Source: Myxococcus hansupus (GTDB lineage: Bacteria > Myxococcota > Myxococcia > Myxococcales > Myxococcaceae). Taken from it: a stretch of DNA of 64,000 bases. Where the stretch lies: positions 4,298,501 to 4,362,500 of the forward strand of contig NZ_CP012109.1 of assembly GCF_000280925.3 (NCBI RefSeq), in the 5' to 3' direction. The notes beneath the pieces were generated by a model. The model was given only the letters and a program-made list of their open reading frames with translations. It was not told the DNA's origin and ran no database searches. Shown here one piece after another: positions 11,121 to 19,407 of this stretch. The number at the start of each line of letters is the position of its first letter. The stretch's first letter is position 1. The translations under genes were made by a program, and so were the position numbers.

Positions 11121-12281
11121 TCACACCAGGGTCCGGGCGTTGAGTCCGAGGCCCGATTCCCCGGACAGACGGATGACGCCCTGCTGAGGCTGATACGGAT
11201 GGTCCTCCGGCTCCTTCGCCAGCAAGCGCCCCACCGCGAGCCCGGACGCCAGCGCCCCCGAGGGCAACGCCGCCGCGAGATGCGCCGCGCCCGCCCGAGC
11301 CACGACGCCGTCGATGGAGCTCGTCACATAGGCCTGCATGCCCAGACGCGCCGCGCGCATCGCGACGACGAGACACGGGAGCAGCCCGCCCAGCACCATG
11401 GGCTTCAGCACCACCGCGCCCACCGCAGGACCTCCGCCCAACAGCGGGTCCACGGTCAGCAGCGCTCGCAGCGCCTCGGGGGCACTCAGCGACTCGTCCG
11501 CGGCCACGGTGCAGGGCGAACGGCGCTGGACCCGCCACAGCGCGGCGAGGTCGTCGGGCGGCGTGGGCTGCTCCACCAACTCCAGGCCGTACCACCCGAG
11601 ACGATCCAAGGCGCGCTTGGCCTCCGGTTCAGACCAGCCGCCATTCGCGTCCAGACGGAGCTTCACGTCCGGCCCCACCGCGTCGCGGACGGCCTTCACG
11701 CGGGCCTCGTCCACGTCCAGCGGCCGCCCCGCGACCTTCAGTTTCAGCGTGCCGAAGCCCTCCTCCACGGCGCGGCGGGCCTCCTCCGCGAGGGCCTCCG
11801 GCGTGTCGGCGCCCAGAAGGGCATTGACCGCCACCTCCGTCCGGGCCTCCTCCGCGAGCAGCCAGCATAGGGGCACCCCCTGGCGCTGCGCGAGCAAGTC
11901 CAGCAACGCCAGCTCCAGGGCGTGCTCGGCGGCGGGCATGGGCCCCTGCGGCGTCGCCTGACGCGCGCGGATTCGCACGCCGTCGCCCCGCGCCACGGCC
12001 GGCGGGAAGGGAGACAGCGTGTCCTCGATGGCCCGGACCGAGTCCCCCAGGAACTGGCCCTTCAGCTCCGACAACCACGCCGTCAACGTGGCACCGCAGT
12101 CCGCGAGTGTCTCGGTGCCAAAGGCCGGGAGGGGCATGGCCTCGCCCAGTCCCTCGCGGCCCTCCTCGTCGACCACTCGGACGATGAATCCTTCGCGAGA
12201 CGTGTGCGCGCCCTGGGACGTCTTCAGGGGCTGACGCAGCTCCAACCGGTGGGGAATGAGCGAAACCTGGGCAATCCGCAT
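11121..12281 (-). CDS. menC: o-succinylbenzoate synthase
   Basis: Dehydrates the cyclohexadiene carboxylate made by MenH to o-succinylbenzoate. 386 residues of the enolase superfamily (muconate-lactonising subgroup): TSREGFIVRV near residue 28, catalytic KLKVAGR (K-x-K, about 162), the metal ligand set LRLDANGGW (Asp, about 190), ELVEQP (Glu, about 216) and VAADES (Asp, about 241), then VLKPMVLGG with the opposing Lys. Nine bases separate it from menA, consistent with one transcript. Confidence 0.9.
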   Translation of the reverse strand: MRIAQVSLIPHRLELRQPLKTSQGAHTSREGFIVRVVDEEGREGLGEAMPLPAFGTETLADCGATLTAWLSELKGQFLGDSVRAIEDTLSPFPPAVARGDGVRIRARQATPQGPMPAAEHALELALLDLLAQRQGVPLCWLLAEEARTEVAVNALLGADTPEALAEEARRAVEEGFGTLKLKVAGRPLDVDEARVKAVRDAVGPDVKLRLDANGGWSEPEAKRALDRLGWYGLELVEQPTPPDDLAALWRVQRRSPCTVAADESLSAPEALRALLTVDPLLGGGPAVGAVVLKPMVLGGLLPCLVVAMRAARLGMQAYVTSSIDGVVARAGAAHLAAALPSGALASGLAVGRLLAKEPEDHPYQPQQGVIRLSGESGLGLNARTLV

Positions 12282-12290
12282 GGACTCACA

Positions 12291-13214
12291 TCATCGCAGG
12301 TAGAGGCCCAGCGCGAACAGCAGTCCGAACACGAGTTGGAACCGCGCCGTGCCGCCCAGGGCGGGATTCAGCGCCGCGCCCGCGTCCTTCAGCACCAACT
12401 TCAGCGGGGGCACCGCCAGCGGCAGGCTCACCAGCGAGAGGAAGACCCAGGGGCTGGCCAGCTTCAGCGCGAACATCGCGAACGGCGTGGCGAACGAGAC
12501 GACCAGCAGCAGCACGTACTCCGCCTTGCCCATCCCCGTGCCGAAACGCACCGCGAGGGTCCGCTTGCCCGCCTTCACGTCCGTCGTCACATCCCGCAGG
12601 TTGTTGACAACGATGAGCATGGTGCCACTGGCACCCACGGGCACCGCGGCCCACCACGCCGCCGGGTCCACCGTCCCCGCTTGCACGAAGTAGGTGCCCG
12701 TCACCGCCACCAGGCCGAAGAAGATGAAGACGAACAGGTCGCCCAGCCCGTTGTAGCCCAGCGGGAACGGGCCGCCCGTGTAGGCATAACCACACAGCAG
12801 CGAAGCGACGCCAATCGCGATGATGGGCCAGCCGCCCACCATCACCAGGTAGAGCCCCACGGCGGTGGCCAGCGCGAAGCACACACCCGCGCCCGCCAGG
12901 ACGGTGCTCGGAGCGATGAGGCCGCTCTGCGTCACGCGCTTGGGGCCGAGCCGCTCGTGCGTGTCCGCGCCCTTCTTGAAGTCGTAGTAGTCGTTGATGA
13001 AGTTGGTGCCGATCTGGATGAGCACCGCGCCGAGCAGCGCCGCCAGCGCGGGCAACCACCGCCCCACGCCCAGGCCGAACGCGAGCCCCGTGCCCACCGC
13101 CACCGGCACCAGCGCCGCCGTCAGCGTCTTGGGACGCGCCGCCATCACCCAGTGCTTCACCCCAGGCCGCGGCTTCACCGACAGCGGGCCGGGCGCCGGA
13201 ATCGAGGTGCTCAC
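12291..13214 (-). CDS. menA: 1,4-dihydroxy-2-naphthoate polyprenyltransferase
   Basis: Integral membrane prenyltransferase that attaches the isoprenoid tail to dihydroxynaphthoate. 307 residues with about eight hydrophobic segments. The UbiA-family aspartate motifs are clear: NFINDYYDFKKGAD (first Asp-rich motif, about 69-82) and NNLRDVTTDVKAGKRTLAVR (second, about 203-222). The first 30 residues, rich in Pro and Lys, are cytoplasmic. It overlaps the menH stop by 4 bases and sits 9 bases before menC. Confidence 0.92.
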   Translation of the reverse strand: MSTSIPAPGPLSVKPRPGVKHWVMAARPKTLTAALVPVAVGTGLAFGLGVGRWLPALAALLGAVLIQIGTNFINDYYDFKKGADTHERLGPKRVTQSGLIAPSTVLAGAGVCFALATAVGLYLVMVGGWPIIAIGVASLLCGYAYTGGPFPLGYNGLGDLFVFIFFGLVAVTGTYFVQAGTVDPAAWWAAVPVGASGTMLIVVNNLRDVTTDVKAGKRTLAVRFGTGMGKAEYVLLLVVSFATPFAMFALKLASPWVFLSLVSLPLAVPPLKLVLKDAGAALNPALGGTARFQLVFGLLFALGLYLR

Positions 13215-14068
13215 GACGTCACCCTTCCCTCACCCTGGGCCACGGGGCTTTCGAACTGCGGCGCCTCGTACCAGGGCGTCTGGAGGAACCCGAGGACCTC
13301 TCGGGCATAGTCCTCCGGGGACTCCAGGTGCGGCGCATGGCCACACCCCTCGAAGGCATAGCGCCACACCACCGGCAGCTCCGTGGCCATGCGCCGGGCG
13401 AGCTGCGTGAACTTGGTGTCCTCGGCGCCCGTCAGCAGCAGCGTGGGCAACCGCTGAGCGTGCAGCTCGGGCCAGAAGTCCGGCTGGACGCCCAGGCCCA
13501 TGCACTCCAATGCGCCAGCGAGGCCCTCGGGCGTACACGCGCGGCGGAGGGCGCGCAGCGTGTCCTTGCGCTCCTGCGGAAGCCGGCCCAGCCCCTGGAA
13601 CAGCGGCAGTTGCTCCCAGCGGTCCACGAACGCGTCCACACCGCGTGCGCGGATGAACGCCGCGAGCTGCCCATCCGAGTCACGCCGCGCCGCGCGCTCC
13701 TGACGCCGATGCAGTCCCGGGGAACCACTCTCCATGATGAGCCGCCCGAAGCGGTCCGGCGCGTGCACCGCCGCGGCCAACGCCACGCGGGCGCCTTGCG
13801 AATAGCCCAGCAGGTCCACGGGGCCTTGGCCCAGCGAGTCCACCAGCGACACGAGCGCGTCAATCGTCTCGATGAAGCCGTCGCGGCCCGGCTTGTCCGG
13901 CAGCGGCGTGGCCCCGTGGCCCGGCAGGTCCACCGCCACCGCGCGCACGTCACGCCCCAGGAGGGGACGCAGCCCGTCAAAGGCCCTGCGGCTCCCGGTG
14001 AAGCCATGCAGCAGCACGAGTGGACGGGAACCTTCACCCCACGTCTCGTAAGCCAGCTTCACGCCCAT
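13211..14068 (-). CDS. menH: 2-succinyl-6-hydroxy-2,4-cyclohexadiene-1-carboxylate synthase
   Basis: Alpha/beta-hydrolase-fold enzyme that removes pyruvate from the MenD product. 285 residues: oxyanion loop LLHGFTGSRRAFD (about 19-31), nucleophile elbow LLGYSQGARVAL (Ser about 89), a cap region around 120-200, the acid in LLTGAEDTKF and the catalytic His in GCGHAPHLESPEDYA (about 247). It overlaps menD by 10 bases and menA by 4 bases, so translation is coupled. Without its neighbours this would only be an alpha/beta hydrolase; the operon fixes the role. Confidence 0.88.
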   Translation of the reverse strand: MGVKLAYETWGEGSRPLVLLHGFTGSRRAFDGLRPLLGRDVRAVAVDLPGHGATPLPDKPGRDGFIETIDALVSLVDSLGQGPVDLLGYSQGARVALAAAVHAPDRFGRLIMESGSPGLHRRQERAARRDSDGQLAAFIRARGVDAFVDRWEQLPLFQGLGRLPQERKDTLRALRRACTPEGLAGALECMGLGVQPDFWPELHAQRLPTLLLTGAEDTKFTQLARRMATELPVVWRYAFEGCGHAPHLESPEDYAREVLGFLQTPWYEAPQFESPVAQGEGRVTS

Positions 14069-15828
14069 GGTCCTTCTCCCAGGGAAGCAGTCATTCGAGC
14101 GAACAGCCGCCGGTGCTCATCCACGTTGGCGTGCCGGTCCACGCGCACTTCCACCAGGTGGAAGCCGCCTTCCAGTCCCTCGCGCACCGCCGCGCGGAGG
14201 GCCGTGGGCGTCTGAGGCCGGTGCAGTCGCGCGCCGCCCAGCGCCGCCGCATGCGCCAGGTCGACCCCGTGCGGCGTGCCGAAGAGCGACTCGAACGCAT
14301 CACGCGGCGCGGACTGGGCGATGGGCAGGAACGAGAAGATGCCGCCGCCGTCGTTGTTCACCACCACCACCGTCAGCGGCACCCGGGCGCGCGCGGCGGT
14401 GACGAAGGCGCCCACGTCGTGCAACAGCGCCAGGTCTCCGGTGAGCAGCACCGCGGGACGGCCCGCCGCCGCGGCCACGCCCAGCGCGCTGGAGACGATG
14501 CCGTCGATGCCGTTGGCCCCGCGATTGGCCAGCACACGCAGGGGCACGCCACCCGCCGGCGCGAAGGCGTCCACATCGCGAATGGGCATGCTGCTCGACA
14601 CGAACAGCGGCGCACCTTCGGGCAGCGCCGCCACCACCTCGCGGGCGATGCGCGGCTCCGACAGTGCGTCGGCCTGCTCCGCGAAGGCGGCCTCCAGCGC
14701 CGTGCGGACGCGCTGCTCGGCGTTCAAGAAGCCGCGCGCCCACGGTCCCACGCCTCGCGCGAGGCCTTGGGACAACGCTTCACACGCCACCACCGCCGAG
14801 CCCTCCACCACCGTCGCCGCGCGATGCGCCGGGTCGAAGAGCGCGCCCCCGTCACTGAAGAGCACGATGTCCGCGCCGGAGCCGTCCAGCCACTGCTGCG
14901 GCACCTTGGGCGTCAGTCCACCGCCGAAGCGCAGCACCAGCTCCGGCCGGTGCGCCTTGGCGAAGGGCGCGTGACGCAACAGCGCGTCGTAGAACGACAC
15001 GGTGAGCGGACCGCCGCCGTATCGGGCCTGGGAGGTGGCCTCGGCCAGCACGGGGTAACCCGTGGCCTGCGACAGGGCGCTGATGGCCTCGGCGAAACCA
15101 TCCGTCTCGTCACGAGGTCCACAGACGATGACACCCCGCGGTGTGGCCGCGATGCGCTGGCGGACCGCATCCAGGACGGCCGCGTCCGGCAACGGCGCGG
15201 ACGGCACGATGCGCGTGAGCGGAGCCCCGGGCCGCCCCGTCTTCGCGAGCGCACTCAACGACGCCTCCGCGAAGGGCTCCGCCACCGGCGCCAATGGCTC
15301 GCGGAACGGAACGTTGAGCTGCACCGCGCCCCGGGGCGAGCGCCATGCGCTCACGACCGCGCGCGCGACGGTGGCCCGCATGTGCAGCAGCGCCGCGTCA
15401 TGTGCTTCGGGCAAGCCCAGGTCCGCGAAGAACCGCGCGTGCTCTCCGAAGTAGCGCGCCTGCGGCACCGTCTGCGGCGCGCCCCAGCCCTGGAGCTCCA
15501 GGGGGCGGTCCGCCGTGAGGACCAACAGCGGCACCTGCGACAGCGCGGCCTCGATGACCGCCGGATAGAAATGCGCGCCCGCGGAGCCACTGGTCGCAAC
15601 CAGCACGGCCGGCGTCCGCGACTGCTTCGCGAGCCCCAGGGCGAAGAAGCCCGCGCTGCGCTCGTCGACGACGGACCAGGTGCGCAGTCCCTCCGCGCCA
15701 GCACAGGCCAGGGCGAGCGGCGACGAGCGAGACCCCGGACACACCACCGCGTGCCGGACTCCGCCGCGCACGAGCTCTTCCAGCAGCGCGCGCGCCCACA
15801 GCACGTTGAGGTTAGCGTCGGACGACAT
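14059..15828 (-). CDS. menD: 2-succinyl-5-enolpyruvyl-6-hydroxy-3-cyclohexene-1-carboxylate synthase
   Basis: Thiamine-diphosphate enzyme joining isochorismate and 2-oxoglutarate. 589 residues: VVCPGSRSSPLALAC (about 27-41), VVDERSAGFFALGLAKQS with the catalytic Glu (about 55), NRGANGIDGIVSSALG (about 414-429) and the ThDP/metal motif LTGDLALLHDVGAF to VVVNNDGGGIFSFLPI (about 442-490). The end LVEVRVDRHANVDEHRRL is typical of MenD. It overlaps menF by 17 bases and menH by 10, part of an unusually compact operon. Confidence 0.95.
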   Translation of the reverse strand: MSSDANLNVLWARALLEELVRGGVRHAVVCPGSRSSPLALACAGAEGLRTWSVVDERSAGFFALGLAKQSRTPAVLVATSGSAGAHFYPAVIEAALSQVPLLVLTADRPLELQGWGAPQTVPQARYFGEHARFFADLGLPEAHDAALLHMRATVARAVVSAWRSPRGAVQLNVPFREPLAPVAEPFAEASLSALAKTGRPGAPLTRIVPSAPLPDAAVLDAVRQRIAATPRGVIVCGPRDETDGFAEAISALSQATGYPVLAEATSQARYGGGPLTVSFYDALLRHAPFAKAHRPELVLRFGGGLTPKVPQQWLDGSGADIVLFSDGGALFDPAHRAATVVEGSAVVACEALSQGLARGVGPWARGFLNAEQRVRTALEAAFAEQADALSEPRIAREVVAALPEGAPLFVSSSMPIRDVDAFAPAGGVPLRVLANRGANGIDGIVSSALGVAAAAGRPAVLLTGDLALLHDVGAFVTAARARVPLTVVVVNNDGGGIFSFLPIAQSAPRDAFESLFGTPHGVDLAHAAALGGARLHRPQTPTALRAAVREGLEGGFHLVEVRVDRHANVDEHRRLFARMTASLGEGPWA

Positions 15829-17122
15829 CCCCGCCTCCCAGCGCCCGCAGCATGGCCAGGCTCTTCATCTCCGTCTCCCGCCACTCCGAATCGGCGTTGG
15901 AGCCCGCCACCAGGCCCACCCCGACGAACAGCCGGGCCTTCGCGCCCTTCACCCGCGCCGAGCGCAGCGCCACCATCAAGTGCGCCCGCCCCGGCCCCAC
16001 CCAGCCCACAGGCCCCGCGTACCAGCCGCGGTCCAGACCTTCGTGCTCCACCAGGAACGACAACGCTCGCTCCCTCGGCGTTCCACCCACGGCCGGCGTG
16101 GGATGCAGCGCCGCCACCACCTGCGCGGGCGTCACACCGTCGCGCAGCTCCGCGCGAAACCCCGTCCGCAGATGCACCACGTTCTTCAACGTGAGCAGCG
16201 TGGGCTCCGGGTCCGAGGCCACCTGCTCCGCCAGCGGCTTCAGCGCCGCGACGAGGTAGCGCACCACCGACTGGTGCTCGCGCACGTCCTTGTCGTGGCC
16301 CCGCAGCCCTTCCGCCTGTCCGGGCGCGGCCGAACCCGCGAGGGCCTCGGTCTCCAACACCTGCCCGTCCACGCGGCACAGCGTCTCGGGCGTCGCCCCC
16401 AGGAAGCACGTCTGGTCCGGGGCCTGGAACAGAAAGGTGGCGCAGCGCGGGTTCTGTTCACGCAGGCGCGCCAACACGTCCACCACATCAAAGGGAACGG
16501 GGCCCTCCGCGTCCAGGGGGCGGGCCAGGACCACCTTCTGGAGGTGGCCGGACGCAATCGCGTCCAACGCACGCTGCACCCGGGCGTCGAAGTCCGGCCG
16601 CGACGCGCTCAACTCCAACGCCACCGGCTCGCCGCGCGCATGCCGGTAGGTATCCGGAAGACACGCACGCACGCGATCCAGCCGCGAGCGCACCACATCC
16701 TCCCCCCCCCGGCCCTCCTCCGCGAACGCCACGACACACACGCCGCGGCTGGTGCGGAACACCAGGACCTCCGGGAGCGCCCAGCGCGTCACGCCGTGCG
16801 ACGCCCACTCGGAATCCACCGTTCCGGAGACACCGAAGCGCATGCCGCCGAACCACGGACCCGGCATCGACTCCGGGGCCTCGCCCAGCCAGCGAATCGC
16901 CGCGCCACCCAACGAGGCCAGCACGCCCGGGATTTCGGAAGCGTCCTTCGCCTCCACCACTGCCGCCTCGCCCCACCCCGCCGCCGCTTCCTGGGCCAGC
17001 GGTCGCTCCCAGTAAATCGTTGGAACGCCCAGGACGTCCGCACCCGCGAGCGGATCCACCACCGCCAGGGGCATCATTCCGGCCACCCAGCGCTGGTTCT
17101 CAACGGGATTGAGCGTCTTCAT
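15812..17122 (-). CDS. menF: isochorismate synthase
   Basis: Converts chorismate to isochorismate, the entry step of menaquinone synthesis. 436 residues; the conserved chorismate-binding core lies in the C-terminal half with LQKVVLARPL (general base Lys, about 203), PTPAVGGTPRERAL (about 351-364), DRGWYAGPVGWVG and the closing metal-binding Glu region SNADSEWRETEMKSL. First gene of the minus-strand men operon, divergent from the aromatic operon that makes its substrate. A perfect 15-bp palindrome lies 17 bases upstream of its ATG. Confidence 0.92.
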   Translation of the reverse strand: MKTLNPVENQRWVAGMMPLAVVDPLAGADVLGVPTIYWERPLAQEAAAGWGEAAVVEAKDASEIPGVLASLGGAAIRWLGEAPESMPGPWFGGMRFGVSGTVDSEWASHGVTRWALPEVLVFRTSRGVCVVAFAEEGRGGEDVVRSRLDRVRACLPDTYRHARGEPVALELSASRPDFDARVQRALDAIASGHLQKVVLARPLDAEGPVPFDVVDVLARLREQNPRCATFLFQAPDQTCFLGATPETLCRVDGQVLETEALAGSAAPGQAEGLRGHDKDVREHQSVVRYLVAALKPLAEQVASDPEPTLLTLKNVVHLRTGFRAELRDGVTPAQVVAALHPTPAVGGTPRERALSFLVEHEGLDRGWYAGPVGWVGPGRAHLMVALRSARVKGAKARLFVGVGLVAGSNADSEWRETEMKSLAMLRALGGGDVVRR

Positions 17123-17139
17123 CAGCGTTCCTCATCGGC

Positions 17140-17154
17140 GATTGCGTCGCAATC
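17140..17154. promoter_or_regulatory. perfect palindrome between men and aro operons (putative operator)
   Basis: GATTGCG (17140-17146), T, CGCAATC (17148-17154): a perfect 7-bp inverted repeat with a single central base. It sits 17 bases before the menF ATG and just upstream of the -35 of the aro promoter, so a bound dimer could affect both directions. No similar site was noticed elsewhere in the window. Confidence 0.45.
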
Positions 17155-17162
17155 ACCTTCGG

Positions 17163-17190
17163 TTGTCTTCTAAGCCATCTCGGCTATACA
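17163..17190 (+). promoter_or_regulatory. sigma70-type promoter for the aro operon
   Basis: TTGTCT (17163-17168), 16-base spacer and TATACA (17185-17190), 36 bases before the first possible start codon of the DAHP synthase gene. Confidence 0.5.
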
Positions 17191-17226
17191 TGCACCAAGG
17201 AGTTCAAAACCTCTTGAACTCGATGA

Positions 17227-18138
17227 ATGGGAGGGTCCGTGGGAGGCAAGCGGCCAGACGAACCAGCCGGGTCCGGACGGGCCCCAGGCGCGCTGCGGGT
17301 GCTCCGCGCGGAGCGCCCTGAAGGCACCCGAGTGCGGGTGGGACCGGTGGAGTTCGGAGGTCCCGGCTTCGTCGTGATGGCGGGCCCCTGCGCGGTGGAA
17401 GGCGCCGAACAGGTGCAGCACGCGGCGTCGGTGGTGGCCGCGGCGGGCGCCCACGTCCTGCGCGGTGGCGTATTCAAGCCTCGCACCAGTCCCTACGCAT
17501 TCCAGGGCATGGGCGAGCCGGGCCTGCACGTGCTGGCGGAGGCGGGAAAGCGCCACGGCATGCCCATCATCAGTGAGGTGATGGAGCAGGCGCAGATTCC
17601 GCTCATGGAGGAGTCCACGGACATCCTCCAGGTGGGCGCGCGAAACATGCAGAACTACTCGCTGCTACGAGCGCTGGGAAAGGTGCGCAAGCCGGTGCTG
17701 CTCAAGCGCGGCCTGGCGGCGACCCTTCAAGAGTGGCTGCTGGCGGCCGAGTACATCCTCGACGGTGGCAACGAAGCGGTGATGCTGTGCGAGCGCGGCA
17801 TCCGCACCTTCGAGACCGAGCTGCGCAACACGCTGGACCTGGCGGCGGTGGCCTGGGCGAAGCAGCGCACCCATCTGCCCGTCATCGTCGACCCCTCGCA
17901 TGCGACGGGCGACCCGGCGCTCATCCTCCCCATGTCGCTGGCGGCCGCGGCCGCGGGGGCGGACGGATTGTTGATTGAAGTCCACCCGAAGCCCGAGCAG
18001 GCCATGTGCGATGGGCACCAGGCCCTGACGCCGGAGCGCTTCGAGACGTTGATGCGGCGGCTGCCAGCCGTGCTAGACGCGGTGGACCGACACCTTTGGA
18101 GGCCGGAGAGTCCGGCCCAGGTCGTGAGGGCGCGATGA
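17227..18138 (+). CDS. aroF: 3-deoxy-7-phosphoheptulonate (DAHP) synthase, type I-beta
   Basis: First step of the shikimate pathway, joining phosphoenolpyruvate and erythrose 4-phosphate. Up to 303 residues: FVVMAGPCAVEGAEQ (about 48-62), FKPRTSPYAFQG (about 84-95), LQVGARNMQNYSLL, VLLKRGLAATLQEW and the metal/substrate segment VIVDPSHATGDPALI (about 220-234). The short N-terminus lacks an ACT or chorismate-mutase regulatory domain. The ATG at 17227 has no ribosome site; an in-frame GTG at 17239 follows GGGAGG and may be the true start. The stop overlaps the next gene as ATGA. First of seven coupled genes. Confidence 0.92.
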   Translation: MGGSVGGKRPDEPAGSGRAPGALRVLRAERPEGTRVRVGPVEFGGPGFVVMAGPCAVEGAEQVQHAASVVAAAGAHVLRGGVFKPRTSPYAFQGMGEPGLHVLAEAGKRHGMPIISEVMEQAQIPLMEESTDILQVGARNMQNYSLLRALGKVRKPVLLKRGLAATLQEWLLAAEYILDGGNEAVMLCERGIRTFETELRNTLDLAAVAWAKQRTHLPVIVDPSHATGDPALILPMSLAAAAAGADGLLIEVHPKPEQAMCDGHQALTPERFETLMRRLPAVLDAVDRHLWRPESPAQVVRAR

Positions 18139-18824
18139 GTACCGAAGTCCGTGAGATGTTCTCTTCCATCGCCACGAAGTACGACGTGACGAACGAGGTC
18201 CTCTCCTTCGGCATCCACCGGCTGTGGCGCCGGAAGGCCGTCCGGCTCAGCGCGGCCAAGGAAGGTGACCGGGTCCTCGACTGCGCGTCGGGAACGGGCG
18301 ACCTGGCCCTGGTCTTCAAGCGGAAGGTGGGCACCTCCGGCCGCGTCGTCGGCACCGACTTCTGCCCGGAGATGCTGGAGAGCGCTCCCGCCAAGGCGGA
18401 GAAGGCGGGCCTCCAGGTGGAGTTCCAGGTGGCGGACGCCATGGACCTCCCCTTCGCGGCCAACAGCTTCGACGTGGCATCCATCTCCTTCGGCATCCGC
18501 AACGTGGATGACCCGGTGAAGTGCCTCAAGGAGATGGCGCGGGTGGTCCGGCCCGGCGGCCGCGTGATGGTGCTGGAGTTCGGCCAGCCGACGGGCGTTT
18601 TCGGCGCGCTGTTCCGCTTCTACAGCAAGACGGTCATGCCCGCGGTGGGTGGCCTGCTGACGGGCAACCGCGCCGCGTATCAGTACCTGCCGCGGACCTC
18701 CGCCAACTTCCCCGCGGGCGACAAGTTCCTGGAGCTCATGGACCAGTCCGGCGCGTACGCGGAGCGGGCGGCGCACCCCCTCACGTTCGGCACCGCCTAC
18801 ATCTATGTCGGCACCGTCCGCTGA
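18135..18824 (+). CDS. ubiE: demethylmenaquinone/ubiquinone C-methyltransferase
   Basis: SAM-dependent methyltransferase performing the last step of menaquinone synthesis. 229 residues: MFSSIATKYDVTNEVLSFG opening typical of UbiE/MenG, motif I VLDCASGTGDLALVF (about 50-64), GTDFCPEML, DAMDLPFAANSFD (about 106-118) and the family signature VLKEMARVVRPGGRV-like CLKEMARVVRPGG. It overlaps the DAHP synthase stop by 4 bases (ATGA) and the shikimate kinase start by 20 bases. Its position inside the aromatic operon, with the other men genes just across the promoter, ties menaquinone completion to chorismate supply; in this organism MenG is the sensible role. Confidence 0.92.
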   Translation: MSTEVREMFSSIATKYDVTNEVLSFGIHRLWRRKAVRLSAAKEGDRVLDCASGTGDLALVFKRKVGTSGRVVGTDFCPEMLESAPAKAEKAGLQVEFQVADAMDLPFAANSFDVASISFGIRNVDDPVKCLKEMARVVRPGGRVMVLEFGQPTGVFGALFRFYSKTVMPAVGGLLTGNRAAYQYLPRTSANFPAGDKFLELMDQSGAYAERAAHPLTFGTAYIYVGTVR

Positions 18825-19407
18825 ACAGCGGCGGCACCTCGTCGAAGAGATACTGTCCTCGGTGGATCCCCGGCTCGCGCCGGGACTGAGGGAGGCGGTC
18901 GCCCGCCCGGGGCCCGCCCACTACCCTGTCGTTGGACAGACGGTGGTGATTGCCGGGCACCGGAGCGCGGGCAAGTCGCGCCTGCTGCCCATGCTGGCGC
19001 GGATGCTCGCCCGCCCCGGGTTGGACCTGGACGCGCACCTGGAGCGCCTGCATGGGCGTCCGCTGCGGACCTGGGTGGCCGAAGCGCCCCAGGCGTTCCG
19101 AGCCGCCGAGCGCCAGGCCCTGCTGGAGCTGCCGCCCGGAGGGCTGGTGGCCGTGGGCGGCGGTTTCCTGTCGCACCACCCCAGCGCGCTGACCGGGCTG
19201 TTCACCCTGGTCGTCCCCGTGTGCTTCGACACGTACCGTGAGCGCCTGCTCGCGGACCAGACGCGCCCGCGCCTGCGTGCCGGGGTGTCGCTCGAAGAAG
19301 AACTGGCCACCGTGTTCCATGAGCGCGAGGCGCTTCACGCCCGCGTACCCACCGTGGCCCTGGAGGACTTCCTCCGGGGCTGCCTTGCCTCCGAGGTGCC
19401 CCTGTGA
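18805..19407 (+). CDS. aroK: shikimate kinase
   Basis: Phosphorylates shikimate with ATP. 200 residues: Walker A GHRSAGKS (about 51-58), the shikimate-binding DLDAHLERLHGRP (Asp about 73) in place of the usual DxD, GGLVAVGGGF (Gly-rich shikimate site, about 112-121) and the lid Arg in QTRPRLRAG (about 150-158). The first 45 residues are an extension beyond the usual 165-175-residue enzyme. It lies between ubiE (20-base overlap) and the fused aroD/aroE gene (4-base overlap). The family fit is moderate in places, but motifs and context agree. Confidence 0.85.
   Translation: MSAPSAEQRRHLVEEILSSVDPRLAPGLREAVARPGPAHYPVVGQTVVIAGHRSAGKSRLLPMLARMLARPGLDLDAHLERLHGRPLRTWVAEAPQAFRAAERQALLELPPGGLVAVGGGFLSHHPSALTGLFTLVVPVCFDTYRERLLADQTRPRLRAGVSLEEELATVFHEREALHARVPTVALEDFLRGCLASEVPL

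Noticed and set aside
14020..16194. Long plus-strand frame over the men genes
   Set aside because: Antisense to menD and menF, both fully recognisable.
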